Below are positions 1-8,199 of a stretch of 12,273 nt of DNA, one piece after another. The stretch covers positions 1-12,273 of the forward strand of contig MU386110.1 in NCBI GenBank assembly GCA_022497145.1, in the 5' to 3' direction. A program made the position numbers and the translations under genes. Under the pieces are notes generated by a model. That model saw only the letters and a program-made list of their open reading frames with translations, had not been told where the DNA came from and ran no database searches. Origin of the DNA: Rostrohypoxylon terebratum. Taxonomy: Eukaryota; Ascomycota; Sordariomycetes; Xylariales; Hypoxylaceae. Position 1 is the stretch's first letter. Every line of letters starts with the position of its first letter.

Positions 1-1509
1 AATAGCTCGATCAGGGTGGTCTTGAGGTGTAGCGTCTACTGCCTGATTCGCAACATCGACAGCACGGTTTAAGTCGTCTATCGAACCGGTCCGTTTAAAT
101 CGCATGCCGAGCCAGTTTCCAAGGTTGTTTAATATAAAAGCTCGATTAGGGTAGTCTTGAGGTGTAACGTCCACTGCTTGATTCGCAACATCGACAGCAC
201 GGTTTAAGTCGTCTATCGAACCGGTCCGTTCAAATCGCGTGCCGAGCCAGTTTCCAAGGTTGTGTAAACTAATAGCTCGATTAGGGTGGTTTTGAGGTGT
301 AACGTCCACTGCCTGATTCGCAACATCAACAGCACGGTTTAAGTCGTCTATCGAACCGGTCCGTTTAAATCGCGTGCCGAGCCAGTTTCCAAGGTTGTTT
401 AATATAAAAGCTCGATTAGGGTGGTTTTGAGGTGTAACGTCTACTGCCTGATTCGCAACATCAACAGCATGGTTTAAGTCGTCTATCGAACCGGTCCGTT
501 CAAATCGCATACTGAGCCAGTTTCCAAGGTTGTATAAACTAATAGCTCGATTAGGATGGTTTTGAGGTGTAACGTCTACTGCCTGATTCGTAACATCGAT
601 AGCATGGTTTAAGTCGTCTATCGAACCGGTCCGTTTAAATCGCGTGCCGAGCCAGTTTCCAAGGTTATTTAATATAATAGCTCGATTAGGGTGGTCTTGA
701 GGTGTAACGTCCACTGCCTGATTCACAACATCGACAGCACGGTTTAAGTCGTCTATCGAACCGGTCCGTTCAAATCGCATGCTGAGCCAGTTTCCAAGGT
801 TATTTAAACTAATAGCTCGATTAGGGTGGTCTTGAGGTGTAACGTCTACTGCCTGATTCGCAACATCAACAGCACGGTTTAAGTCGTCTATCGAACCGGT
901 CCGTTCAAATCGCGTGCCGAGCCAGTTTCCAAGGTTATTTAAACTAATAGCTCGATCAGGGTGGTCTTGAGGTGTAACGTCTACTGCCTGATTCGCAACA
1001 TCGACAGCACGGTTTAAGTCGTCTATCGAACCGGTCCGTTCAAATCGCATGCCGAGCGAGTTTCCAAGGTTGTTTAATATAATAGCTCGATCAGGGTGGT
1101 CTTGAGGTGTAGCGTCCACTGCCTGATTCGCAACATCGACAGCACGGTTTAAGTCGTCTATCGAACCGGTCCGTTCAAATCGCGTGCCGAGCCAGTTTCC
1201 AAGGTTGTTTAACCTGCCAGCTCGATCAGGGTGGTCTTGAGGTGTAACGTCTACTGCTTGATTCGCAACATCGACAGCACGGTTTAAGTCGTCTATCGAA
1301 CCGGTCCGTTCAAATCGCTTGCCGAGCCAGTTTCCAAGGTTGCTTAACATGCCAGGTTGGATATATGCTCCTGCTATCTCTACTGCTTGTTCCATGATTC
1401 TAATAGCCTCGTTCAAGTCTTCGAAGCGGCCAGTTTGCTCATAACTTTGTGCCAGTTCACCGGCAGAGTTGCAGGATACCTGCCTTACGTTTGCGTCTCC
1501 TTCGGGCAT
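1..1509 (-). CDS. TPR-array protein, N-terminal part (3' end beyond the left edge)
   Basis: Reading the minus strand from the ATG at 1509-1507, the frame is open for 503 codons to the window edge. After an N-terminal cap (residues 1-51; MPEGDANVRQ at the start, then a divergent helical repeat with GRFEDLNEAI) come ten units of exactly 45 residues. Each unit carries LNNLGNWLG, RF(E/K)RTGSIDDLNRAVD, NQAVDATPQDHPDRA. This is the TPR_10/TPR_12-like helical repeat typical of large fungal TPR, NB-ARC-TPR and CHAT proteins, which acts as a protein-binding scaffold. No effector or NTPase domain is visible here; it may lie beyond the edge. The start is chosen because A is at -3 and no in-frame ATG lies upstream. 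The frame is open up to a TAG near 1590, and an intron acceptor (TTTGCAG) just before residue 1 could instead join an unseen upstream exon. Confidence 0.85.
   Translation of the reverse strand, partial: MPEGDANVRQVSCNSAGELAQSYEQTGRFEDLNEAIRIMEQAVEIAGAYIQPGMLSNLGNWLGKRFERTGSIDDLNRAVDVANQAVDVTPQDHPDRAGRLNNLGNWLGTRFERTGSIDDLNRAVDVANQAVDATPQDHPDRAIILNNLGNSLGMRFERTGSIDDLNRAVDVANQAVDVTPQDHPDRAISLNNLGNWLGTRFERTGSIDDLNRAVDVANQAVDVTPQDHPNRAISLNNLGNWLSMRFERTGSIDDLNRAVDVVNQAVDVTPQDHPNRAIILNNLGNWLGTRFKRTGSIDDLNHAIDVTNQAVDVTPQNHPNRAISLYNLGNWLSMRFERTGSIDDLNHAVDVANQAVDVTPQNHPNRAFILNNLGNWLGTRFKRTGSIDDLNRAVDVANQAVDVTPQNHPNRAISLHNLGNWLGTRFERTGSIDDLNRAVDVANQAVDVTPQDYPNRAFILNNLGNWLGMRFKRTGSIDDLNRAVDVANQAVDATPQDHPDRAI
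6..1355 (-). repeat. Tandem array of ten 135-bp units encoding TPRs
   Basis: The motif CTCGAT recurs at exactly 135-bp spacing: 6, 141, 276, 411, 546, 681, 816, 951, 1086 and 1221. Units differ at only a few positions and none carries an indel. Variable codons cluster at the linker (AF/AI/AG followed by I, S or R), at the residue after LG (Met/Thr/Lys) and at the Lys/Glu of RF(K/E)RTG. The leftmost six units alternate Lys/Glu, pointing to a 270-bp higher-order unit. Confidence 0.95.
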
Positions 1510-1589
1510 GTTGCTGATTTGGGTAGTTGTTGTGGATAGGGCCTGCAAATCCAACTTCGCTTTTTTAGGAGCTTCTAGGTAAAGCTAGA

Positions 1590-3294
1590 GTCTCTTTAAG
1601 ATGACTCTTAATATAAATTAATAATTTCAGGTATTAGGGACTGTGCCTCGCAGTGTGCCTTGATCTGGTGACCAATATCGGGTGTTGTACGAAGCTGGCT
1701 GCTTTGGGCAGTTCTGTACGAAATAGACAGTCTCATTGGACTTATAAGAATGTGTTAAGGAACACAACTCATTTAATCTGCCTAGGCAATAACTTTGAAC
1801 GCCACTAATACGCCTCAGGAAAGTTGCAGGAGGCAGTGCACCAATGCTTTCTCCAATGGTGACTGAGCTTACAGGTTCCGATGTGCCTCGCGTTGGGTTG
1901 ACTTCACAATTTGCACACCCGAGGGCACCCCTCTTCTAAGTTAGCAAGCAATATGCCGATAAGAAAGCCCTGGCAAGGTGTGTGGGATTCTGTGAACGCT
2001 AAATCTGCCTCGCTCAAATTTTGTCTTGGTCTCAATAAGACTCCGTGGGACACGTCAGGAATGCCACGGCTGACCTGGGTGTCGCAAGCAAATTTAATTT
2101 AGCTTGAAGTGGCTTGCAGGAAGTCAGGTTTTTAACGAATTGCCACAACAGTTTGGGCGAAAAAATATTTCGTTGATGGTGCCCAACGACGTTTGCACAC
2201 TCAAGATGCAGCTGCCAATGCGGCCTTGTGATGACATATGCTACCTGTCGTATGCGAATGGCACACCCGAAATTCTCTCGCAACATTTTGTAGGTACCTG
2301 TTCCTTGGCTAGCCTTACTGCTGATCAGGCAGAGAGCCGTTGGACTTGTGTAGCAGTTTTTGCTTTTGGGTCAGGCTGCAAATTGTAACGAACCTGTCTC
2401 TATCCTGTCAATTTGACAAAGGGAGCAGTAACGTACCGGGGGTTCTTGATTTGCAGGTAACGATGTATAGGGGTTGGTCAAGTAAAGTGACTGTAGTCTT
2501 AACTGGGCCTAAGACATGCAGTCCCAAAGCTCCCGCCATTGTCAGATATTGTCCAGTGGTATGACTTTTGGATGCCTATCTGCTGTGTTCAAGGGGGCAT
2601 CGCAGGCATCAAACTAGGGACGCATAAGCCCCAGTACGCCAGCCTGCTGATATAGTAGGTTACCATGCAGATGCACCTTAACTTCTGAGGCGGACAGTTG
2701 ATGCAACTTAACACTGGTAGAGAGTTGGGATCCCCTCCAATGTTGTTGTTAGGTTGGCTCTGAGTGGTCATATGGAGTATGTACATCACACAATGAGTCA
2801 TTACGTGGCTCAATGTTTTTTGCAATAAAGCTGAGCGTGGGTGCCTGATAGTCAGCAAAGCAGATGTGCCTAATGAGGCTGAGTGTGGACGACGTCGTGC
2901 GTCCTTTCACAAGCAAGGTGAAAGCCTCCCAGTTTGTACATGTTCAGTCTTGAGGCCTTGTCCTGCGGTGCTCTCTGCCATTCAGGCATCGCAATCGCTG
3001 CCACGTATAGTTATTTATACAGATCTGCACATTTAAATCTAAACGGGATGATAAAATGAGGCTGACTTTCTGCTTATTATGCCGGCATTAATGATCAACA
3101 GTTTAATCAGCCTCTGATTTTTAGTCTAGCCGATGTGACTCCCACGAAGTTGGGGTTAATTGCATTTGCGTAGTGTTAAAAATTAGTGCATTCTCTTAGG
3201 AATCCAGACGCCGTGATTGATATTTTTCCAGCCAAATCTTTTCTTCATTACTTCCATAGTAGCCTCCCAGCTCAGAGTTTACTCAGCGGACATC
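1590..3294. other. Spacer without a confident gene
   Basis: I see no intact gene in these 1.7 kb. It holds a 71-bp copy of a repeat also found at 7575-7703, a 10-bp palindrome ACGACGTCGT at 2889-2898 and a small hairpin CTTTCAC/GTGAAAG at 2904-2924. One minus-strand frame, from about 3165 down to 1627, has markedly fewer stops than chance (see findings) and may be an old pseudogene that I do not recognise. The last part must hold the caspase promoter, but I see no clear core element. Confidence 0.6.
2431..2501 (-). repeat. Diverged copy of a dispersed LTR-like repeat
   Basis: CTTGATTTGCAGGTAAC with flanking ACGTAC, GGTTGGT-CAAG and GTGACTGTAGTCTTA matches 7575-7703 in the same order and orientation. 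The other copy has about 57 extra bases between CAAG and GTGACTGTAGTCTTA. Minus orientation is assigned from the larger copy, whose minus strand looks like an LTR (TATA-like box followed by conserved sequence). Confidence 0.55.
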
Positions 3295-5310
3295 ATGACC
3301 GACGGAGCCGGTACTGCCACAACACATTGGGCAGTTTTAATTGGAATCAACTTCTACGTGGGAGACAAATGCCTCCAGGGTAGCGTGCGAGACGTAGAGA
3401 TAGCCAAACAGTATCTGGAGGCAGGACCTACGCCCGTGGATATCGCTATGCTCACTGCAACGACGCCTTCGGACCCCGGCTCTCGCCGTCCAATCGAGGA
3501 ACCACACCTGTGGCCAACACACAACAATGTGATTGCGGGGCTTAAGAGAGTTCTGGAGAAAGCGAAGCAAGGGGATAGCGTATACATTCACTACTCAGGT
3601 CATGGAACACGGATAATAGGTGACAAGGAGCGCACTTATCAGTCTGGAAACCTGGCTTTTGTTCTTTTCGAGGATAACGAACATGGCTGCAGCTACCTTA
3701 GAGGTCCGGATTTGGCTAAATGTCTCCGCAAGATGGTGGCACGAGGACTTCTTGTCACCTTCGTTCTCGACTGTTGTTACTCGGGTAGTGTCCTCCGGGC
3801 GAATGACATAAAAGACGTCGGTATCCGAACCCTTGACTACAGTCCTGCCGTCGACGCTGCTTCTCCACGAGAGCCTTTTCTTGGCGTCTGTGGCTCAGAC
3901 AACATTCTACGCGACGCCCAGATGCCGTTAGAACAGTGGCTCGTTAATCCTAATGGGTATACAATCCTCGCAGCCTGTGGTCCACATGAAAGAGCATGGG
4001 AACTCCAAATCGATGGAGGCGGACGAAGAGGGGCGCTCACTTATTTTCTCATCGAGGCACTCAGCGCCTTGAGAAAGAGTGGTGCAGAGCTTACCCACCA
4101 GTCTCTATATCAGCATCTGCGCACAAGGTTCCACGCATCCTGGCCGCAGCAAACCCCAATGCGTTATGGGGACAAGAACTTTTCCTTTTTTGGGAAGCTC
4201 GGCGTCGTATCAAATACGCCTTTTGTCTCGGTCTACAGGACAAATGACGACCGCCTGTGCCTGAGTGCGGGAGAGGCGCACGGCGTGTATAAGGGCGACG
4301 AGTATGCTGCATATCCATTCAATACATCGGAGGGTGTTAGTAGCCAGCCATACGTAGTATCAATAGTCAGAGTCGATACCGTTCGGTGTCTTACATCAGA
4401 CTTGGTAGAAAGCGAATCAATATCGGCCGCAGAACAGATCAAGACAGGCTGGAAAGCAAAGCCGGTGACTTACTTCTCGCCCCGGAAAACTTCGGTGCGG
4501 CTCATGGCAAGCGCGAGTTCTCGAATCCAATGGAAGGAGGCCGCAGAGCAGTATCGTTTCCTGCATCTTTGTGCCGAGGACGACGCGGAACCTTGCATTT
4601 TCAATGTTATTCTCAACAAAGACAACGAATGCGAAATACTCGATGGCACACTTGAGAAGATAATCAGTCTACCAACTATACCCCTCGATACGCCCAGAGC
4701 ATCCGACGTTATTATGGACGTCTTGCAGCACCTCGCAACGTTTAAGTACTTCGAGGGGATTGAAAATCGAACGCCTAGTCGCTCGTTCGAAAGCTCGTTT
4801 TCACTTCTTCCCCTCAGTGGCACCGGAGCATCCGGTGCTTTCGAAGTCAAACACAGTGGTAGATGGGGTTTTACGATCGAGAACTTCGGCGATAAGCCTT
4901 TGTATCTGGCCGTATTCAACTTTACTCCGTCCTGGAAGATTGTTAATCTTGTATCGGGATCGGGCGGAGGGGACTTTATGGTAGTGCAGCCGAGGGATGA
5001 GGAGAAAAACGGTAAGGAAACAATACAGCTACAAATGGAGGTTCCCATGCCGCTTCAAGATCGGGGCGAGATGCATTGCGAAGACATAGTAAAGGTCTTT
5101 ATAACCAATAAACCTACGTCTTTTCCGTCAATGGTCTTGCCGGAAATTCCACTCCGCTGCAAAGAAGTGTGCGGACGGGTTCGTGGTGGTGGCGGTGACC
5201 AGCTGTCTAAGTTTCTTTCGGAGCTGACCACACGTTTCCGGAACCAGGATCACGGCGCATATGAAGAATGGGCAACTCGGAATTTTATTATACGCACGAC
5301 TATGGACTAA
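3295..5310 (+). CDS. Caspase-domain (peptidase C14-like) protein with C-terminal beta-rich region
   Basis: This single-exon gene encodes 671 aa. Residues about 10-300 form a caspase fold: HWAVLIGINFY as the first strand, then YIHYSGHGT with catalytic His103, and VLDCCYSGS with Asp159 and nucleophile Cys161 in the D-x-C-x-S-G position of metacaspases. GYTILAACGPHERAWE and GALTYFLIEAL complete the p10-like half. Residues about 305-430 include LSAGEAHGVYKGDEYAAYP, a small beta module seen in caspase-like proteins. Residues about 515-630 (GRWGFTIENFGDKPLYLAVF, PSWKIVNL, GGGDFMVV, CEDIVKVFITNKPTSF) recall the DUF4384-type domain that accompanies caspase domains, though that match is from memory. 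The start is the first ATG in frame, with A at -3. Family knowledge predicts cleavage after Arg/Lys or Asp and a role in regulated death; the substrate is unknown. No signal peptide or membrane segment is seen. The frame shows no damage. Confidence 0.93.
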   Translation: MTDGAGTATTHWAVLIGINFYVGDKCLQGSVRDVEIAKQYLEAGPTPVDIAMLTATTPSDPGSRRPIEEPHLWPTHNNVIAGLKRVLEKAKQGDSVYIHYSGHGTRIIGDKERTYQSGNLAFVLFEDNEHGCSYLRGPDLAKCLRKMVARGLLVTFVLDCCYSGSVLRANDIKDVGIRTLDYSPAVDAASPREPFLGVCGSDNILRDAQMPLEQWLVNPNGYTILAACGPHERAWELQIDGGGRRGALTYFLIEALSALRKSGAELTHQSLYQHLRTRFHASWPQQTPMRYGDKNFSFFGKLGVVSNTPFVSVYRTNDDRLCLSAGEAHGVYKGDEYAAYPFNTSEGVSSQPYVVSIVRVDTVRCLTSDLVESESISAAEQIKTGWKAKPVTYFSPRKTSVRLMASASSRIQWKEAAEQYRFLHLCAEDDAEPCIFNVILNKDNECEILDGTLEKIISLPTIPLDTPRASDVIMDVLQHLATFKYFEGIENRTPSRSFESSFSLLPLSGTGASGAFEVKHSGRWGFTIENFGDKPLYLAVFNFTPSWKIVNLVSGSGGGDFMVVQPRDEEKNGKETIQLQMEVPMPLQDRGEMHCEDIVKVFITNKPTSFPSMVLPEIPLRCKEVCGRVRGGGGDQLSKFLSELTTRFRNQDHGAYEEWATRNFIIRTTMD

Positions 5311-5370
5311 GCAGGCGGAGGCCGATTCTCGCTTTGGCAGCAATTTCTCTCAACGTAACGTACTGTCATC

Positions 5371-5760
5371 TTAGTCAAATGGGTCATAGAATTCTATTTC
5401 TTTTTCTTCAAACAATCTGCCACCATCTACCGGGTTTCCATTCGCATCGCAGAGCTTGTATTGTCCTTTGTCCACGGAAGATACTATATATGGCCCTTCG
5501 GATGTTGTCTTTCCAGGGGGGCGGACGTAGACTTGGTCATTGGGTCGGAACTTGATGTTCTGGCAAATGATCAGAAATGTAGCGCAACTCAGATAGATGT
5601 GCTTACGGTAGAATATTTTTTGATAGTAGGGCGGTCACCATCTTCGCAGAATGTGAATTTGGGCATTTCTGCATTTCTGTGGGAAACATTAGTATGTTGT
5701 CCATTCTGTTAGTAAGGGGCCTTACTCGTTGACCGGTTCCATCTTGTCGTTCTCCTTCAT
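5371..5760 (-). CDS. Small SH3-like fungal protein, 97 aa, three exons
   Basis: Minus-strand exons are 5760-5726, 5676-5607 and 5559-5371, joined by introns of 49 and 47 nt. Donors are GTAAGG and GTAAGC; the first intron has a perfect TACTAAC branch site and ends CACAG, the second ends CCAG. Phases agree. The protein starts MKENDKMEPVNE, continues MPKFTFCEDGDRPTIKKYST, and ends with a compact beta-rich domain: KFRPNDQVYVRPPG, EGPYIVSSVDKGQYKLCDAN, GRLFEEKEIEFYDPFD. The pattern 'F-x-x-(D/G)-x-V-Y ... GPY-x-(I/V) ... YKL' resembles SH3/KOW-like barrels and a small uncharacterised family I recall from fungi. A shorter start at Met16 is possible. It is convergent with the caspase gene (60 bp between stops) and shares a 450-bp divergent promoter with the DUF6594 gene. 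Function unknown. Confidence 0.85.
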
Positions 5761-6210
5761 CACAGGTAGTATTACGCAGCTGTCACGAACCAAGGGAGTG
5801 TATGTTCAAGAAAGGCTAGAAATCAAAAGGCTGAAGGATAATAATATATTGTTTTAGTGCTGTACGGTCGCCAACTGCTGCTCTTTGAAGTCAGCCCGCA
5901 GGCAGGGCAGGGCAAAGTACTTGTCTGCCTAGCAGGTCGCCTAGGAGGTCGCCTAATATATGAGTTAGGCAAACTAGAGTCCTGTCAGCGCCACGTCTCA
6001 CTTGTGCCCAGCTTTTTCCAGTTGGCAATTAAAAAATTCACCTAGCAAGTGCCTTGTAGCTAGATTCATCATCATCCTTACCAACACACACCTGTCTCCT
6101 ACTCCCCTTTTCCATCTCCCTTTCCAGTAATCATCTTTTCTATCTTCCCAACCCCTTTATGCACCGAATTCAAACGTTTACCCCACCTTCCTTCTTGTAC
6201 TACTGCAATT
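5761..6210. promoter_or_regulatory. Divergent intergenic promoter region
   Basis: These 450 bp separate the start codons of the minus-strand small-protein gene and the plus-strand DUF6594 gene, so both promoters must lie here. A directly repeated AGGTCGCCTA (5934-5957) sits beside a GCCTAA/TTAGGC hairpin at 5951-5970. From about 6087 to 6195 the sequence is strongly pyrimidine-rich (CTCC, CCCTTTTCC, CTTCCC runs), the usual look of a fungal core promoter and 5' UTR upstream of the ATG at 6211. No clear TATA box is seen on either side. Confidence 0.6.
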
Positions 6211-7426
6211 ATGGCACATCCACGGGAAACCGACATCGAACTGGGTCAGCGCAACAACTCTTTTTGCGTCCCGCATAGAGACACCAGCAGCTCGGAAACG
6301 AGCAAATCACGTGTTTGGTTGTTATGGGTCAAAAGTAGTCTAAGTGTTGCTCCTAAGACAGATTATAGAAAGCAACCAATGCAGAGTACCAACTAATCTT
6401 ATTTTCAACTGCCATAGATCGACCGCTGACTTGGTTTAGTCGAAGACTACCCATCTGGATACCCCAGATTCTCGGCGCTTATTGCATCACACGATTCGTT
6501 CCACATTTGCCGCCGGTTTTCCAACCTGCGCACACGCCTCCTCCTGATTAAGCAGGACAAACTATCACTACTGGAGAAGCAGCTAGAGAAACTCGATCGA
6601 GAAGAGGTTACCCCGCTATCTCTTGGAAGCAGTCGAAGGGATACCAACAAGGAAAGAAGCTCGGTTCTGTCAGAGATCGATAAAGCTTTAGTCGACTACG
6701 GTACGGTTGTCATCTCCCAAGCCTTTTAAGCAAACGCTAACCGCGGCACAGATACATTAATAGAAAGGAATCGCCAAATCCTCAGCCTTGAAGCCGCCTC
6801 GAGCCGAGATGTAGTGAACTTGCAAAACTGGGTTGATGGGAACGGCTGCATAGCTCGGGAAGAGACGATGTACTTAAAACAAGGCGAAGACCTTCTCAGC
6901 GTAGCTTCCCCGAATGAAAACGCCGTAATATGGTTAGGATCATTGATAGAAAAGGGTTGGGTCTATTTCCACGAGCATTTCGGCCAGGTTAGTGATCTGA
7001 CCCGCACTTGGGACTACTAAGAGATGAATGCTAAATAGCGCAAAGCATACTCGACTCGACGTCTCGAGAGACCCAAACGTGCACATATTTCCCTTGTCAT
7101 CTACAGTTCGAGCAGCTCGAATTCTGATAACACCATTTATTGTTTTATTGCTCTTGGTTCCCGTCATCATTTGCAACTTTGTCGAGGACTTAGCGGCTAG
7201 GCTGGTTATTATCATAACCGCTACTGCTAGTTTCATTGCAGTGTTATCTGGCTTGACCAAAGCGAGAACTGCTGAGCTCGCTGTAGCAGGTGCAACGTAA
7301 GGACACATAACTGACCCTACTGACTCGAGATATCGCACACTATAGCTGACTTGCTACTGTGTCAACAGCTATACAACAGTCCTAATCGTTTTTATTTCCA
7401 ACCAAAATGCCCCCGGGAATGGATAA
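6211..7426 (+). CDS. DUF6594-family membrane protein, five exons
   Basis: The proposed exons 6211-6385, 6440-6700, 6752-6987, 7046-7296 and 7369-7426 give 326 aa with all phases matching. Exon 2 opens with the family hallmark EDYPSGYPRFSALIASHDSF then ICRRFSNLRTRLLLIKQDKL and a coiled-coil stretch (LLEKQLEKLDREE). Exon 3 has RNRQILSLEAASSRDVVNLQ and GWVYFHEHFG. Exon 4 has SRDPNVHIFP followed by membrane helices at about 250-268 and 276-293; the third, about 303-317, crosses into exon 5 (YTTVLIVFIS). This N-terminal helical part plus C-terminal triple membrane segment is the DUF6594 layout; the molecular function is not established. Introns 2-4 are 51, 58 and 72 nt. Intron 3 uses donor GTTAGT and an AAG acceptor at 7045; the better-looking ATAG at 7038 breaks the frame. 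The first intron is uncertain: donors at 6311, 6335 or 6386 are all phase-compatible with the acceptor at 6439. Confidence 0.87.
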
Positions 7427-8090
7427 GATTTTCTATACTTGTTAGGTATCCAGCTGGCTGGTTTACATATAATAGTGCTGGCATAGAAGAGCGAGTGTGG
7501 AGCCGGCTACAGATGGGATGGATGTGTGACGAACCCTCCTATGGTTCCCTAGTCAGCTGACTTCATAGGTAGGTACGTACTGGGGTTTTCTTGATTTGCA
7601 GGTAACAGTGGATTGAGGTTGGTTCAAGAGACACACAATGTTCTGTTCGTCAGAGAGATTTCAGGTACTCTCACTATAGTATCAAAGAGTGACTGTAGTC
7701 TTAGATTGATAGCTGAAGAACGAATGACTAGATACACAAGGAAATCCCAATCTACTTATACTGGTTCTTCCTTCTACATACTTTCTTCGCTGGTATGTTG
7801 GATACCACTGGATGTGCACATCCATCCACATCCAGCACTTACTCGGATAGAGGTGGATGTGTACATCCTTACACATCCACATCACGTGATGTTGCATCAC
7901 ACTCTTTTCCTAGACCACCTGTCTCGGAGTATTCCTAGTCCGTTCCACACCCTGGTTCCTTCAGAACAGTTGGTTCGTAACAGGATGCTACGTTATATCG
8001 GAATTGTGAGACAAATCGGGGTTTACTCGTGCTCTGTAATTATATTAGAGAGGTTTCGGTTGTTAGACGGTCTTGTTTAACGTTTACAGT
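7427..8090. other. Repeat-derived spacer downstream of the DUF6594 gene
   Basis: There is no credible gene here. Most of it is an LTR-like remnant (separate entry) and flanking sequence. A plus-strand open stretch at 7613-8080 looks accidental: it runs antisense to the LTR-like sequence and has no recognisable domain. Confidence 0.5.
7575..7900 (-). mobile_element. LTR-like retroelement remnant
   Basis: Read on the minus strand, the block starts with palindrome-rich sequence built from GGATGTG/CACATCC (a perfect 16-bp palindrome TGGATGTGCACATCCA at 7809-7824 and ACATCACGTGATGT at 7879-7892). It passes a TATA-like TATAAGTAG (about 7753-7761) and ends in the part shared with 2431-2501. A TATA box inside a few-hundred-base dispersed repeat with palindromes near one end suits a Copia-type LTR. 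I found no target-site duplication, no primer-binding site and no internal coding sequence, so its ends are approximate and it may be another kind of repeat. Confidence 0.35.
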
Positions 8091-8131
8091 GGCTTTAAAC
8101 ATTTTCAATGGTATGATGTATCACGGACAAG

Positions 8132-8157
8132 TGTCAGTTGAGAGGTTGACACTGACA
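8132..8157. repeat. Short hairpin
   Basis: TGTCAGT at 8132-8138 pairs perfectly with ACTGACA at 8151-8157 across a 12-nt loop. No T-run follows and no gene ends nearby, so it is not called a terminator. Confidence 0.5.
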
Positions 8158-8199
8158 ACCCCTCGGGCCTGTCTACCCCAGCGGCCAAAGTCGAAAGGA

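Noticed and set aside
6..1355. CRISPR array or satellite DNA
   Set aside because: The 135-bp units are contiguous without spacers and keep one open frame with clear TPR protein pattern.
3217..3294. Longer N-terminus of the caspase protein from a TTG at 3217
   Set aside because: A TTG start is not expected in a nuclear fungal gene; the ATG at 3295 has a good context and leads straight into the caspase fold.
4470..5048. Open minus-strand frame of 192 codons
   Set aside because: It lies antisense inside the caspase gene, has no recognisable domain and is explained by codon bias of the real gene.
7039..7045. Acceptor ATAG at 7038 for DUF6594 intron 3
   Set aside because: It would shift the frame of the conserved SRDPNVHIFP and membrane segments; the AAG acceptor at 7045 keeps the frame, although it is a weaker site.
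7613..8080. Plus-strand open frame of 155 codons
   Set aside because: It crosses the LTR-like remnant and palindromes in antisense, with repetitive His/Pro-rich translation caused by CATCCACATCC repeats.
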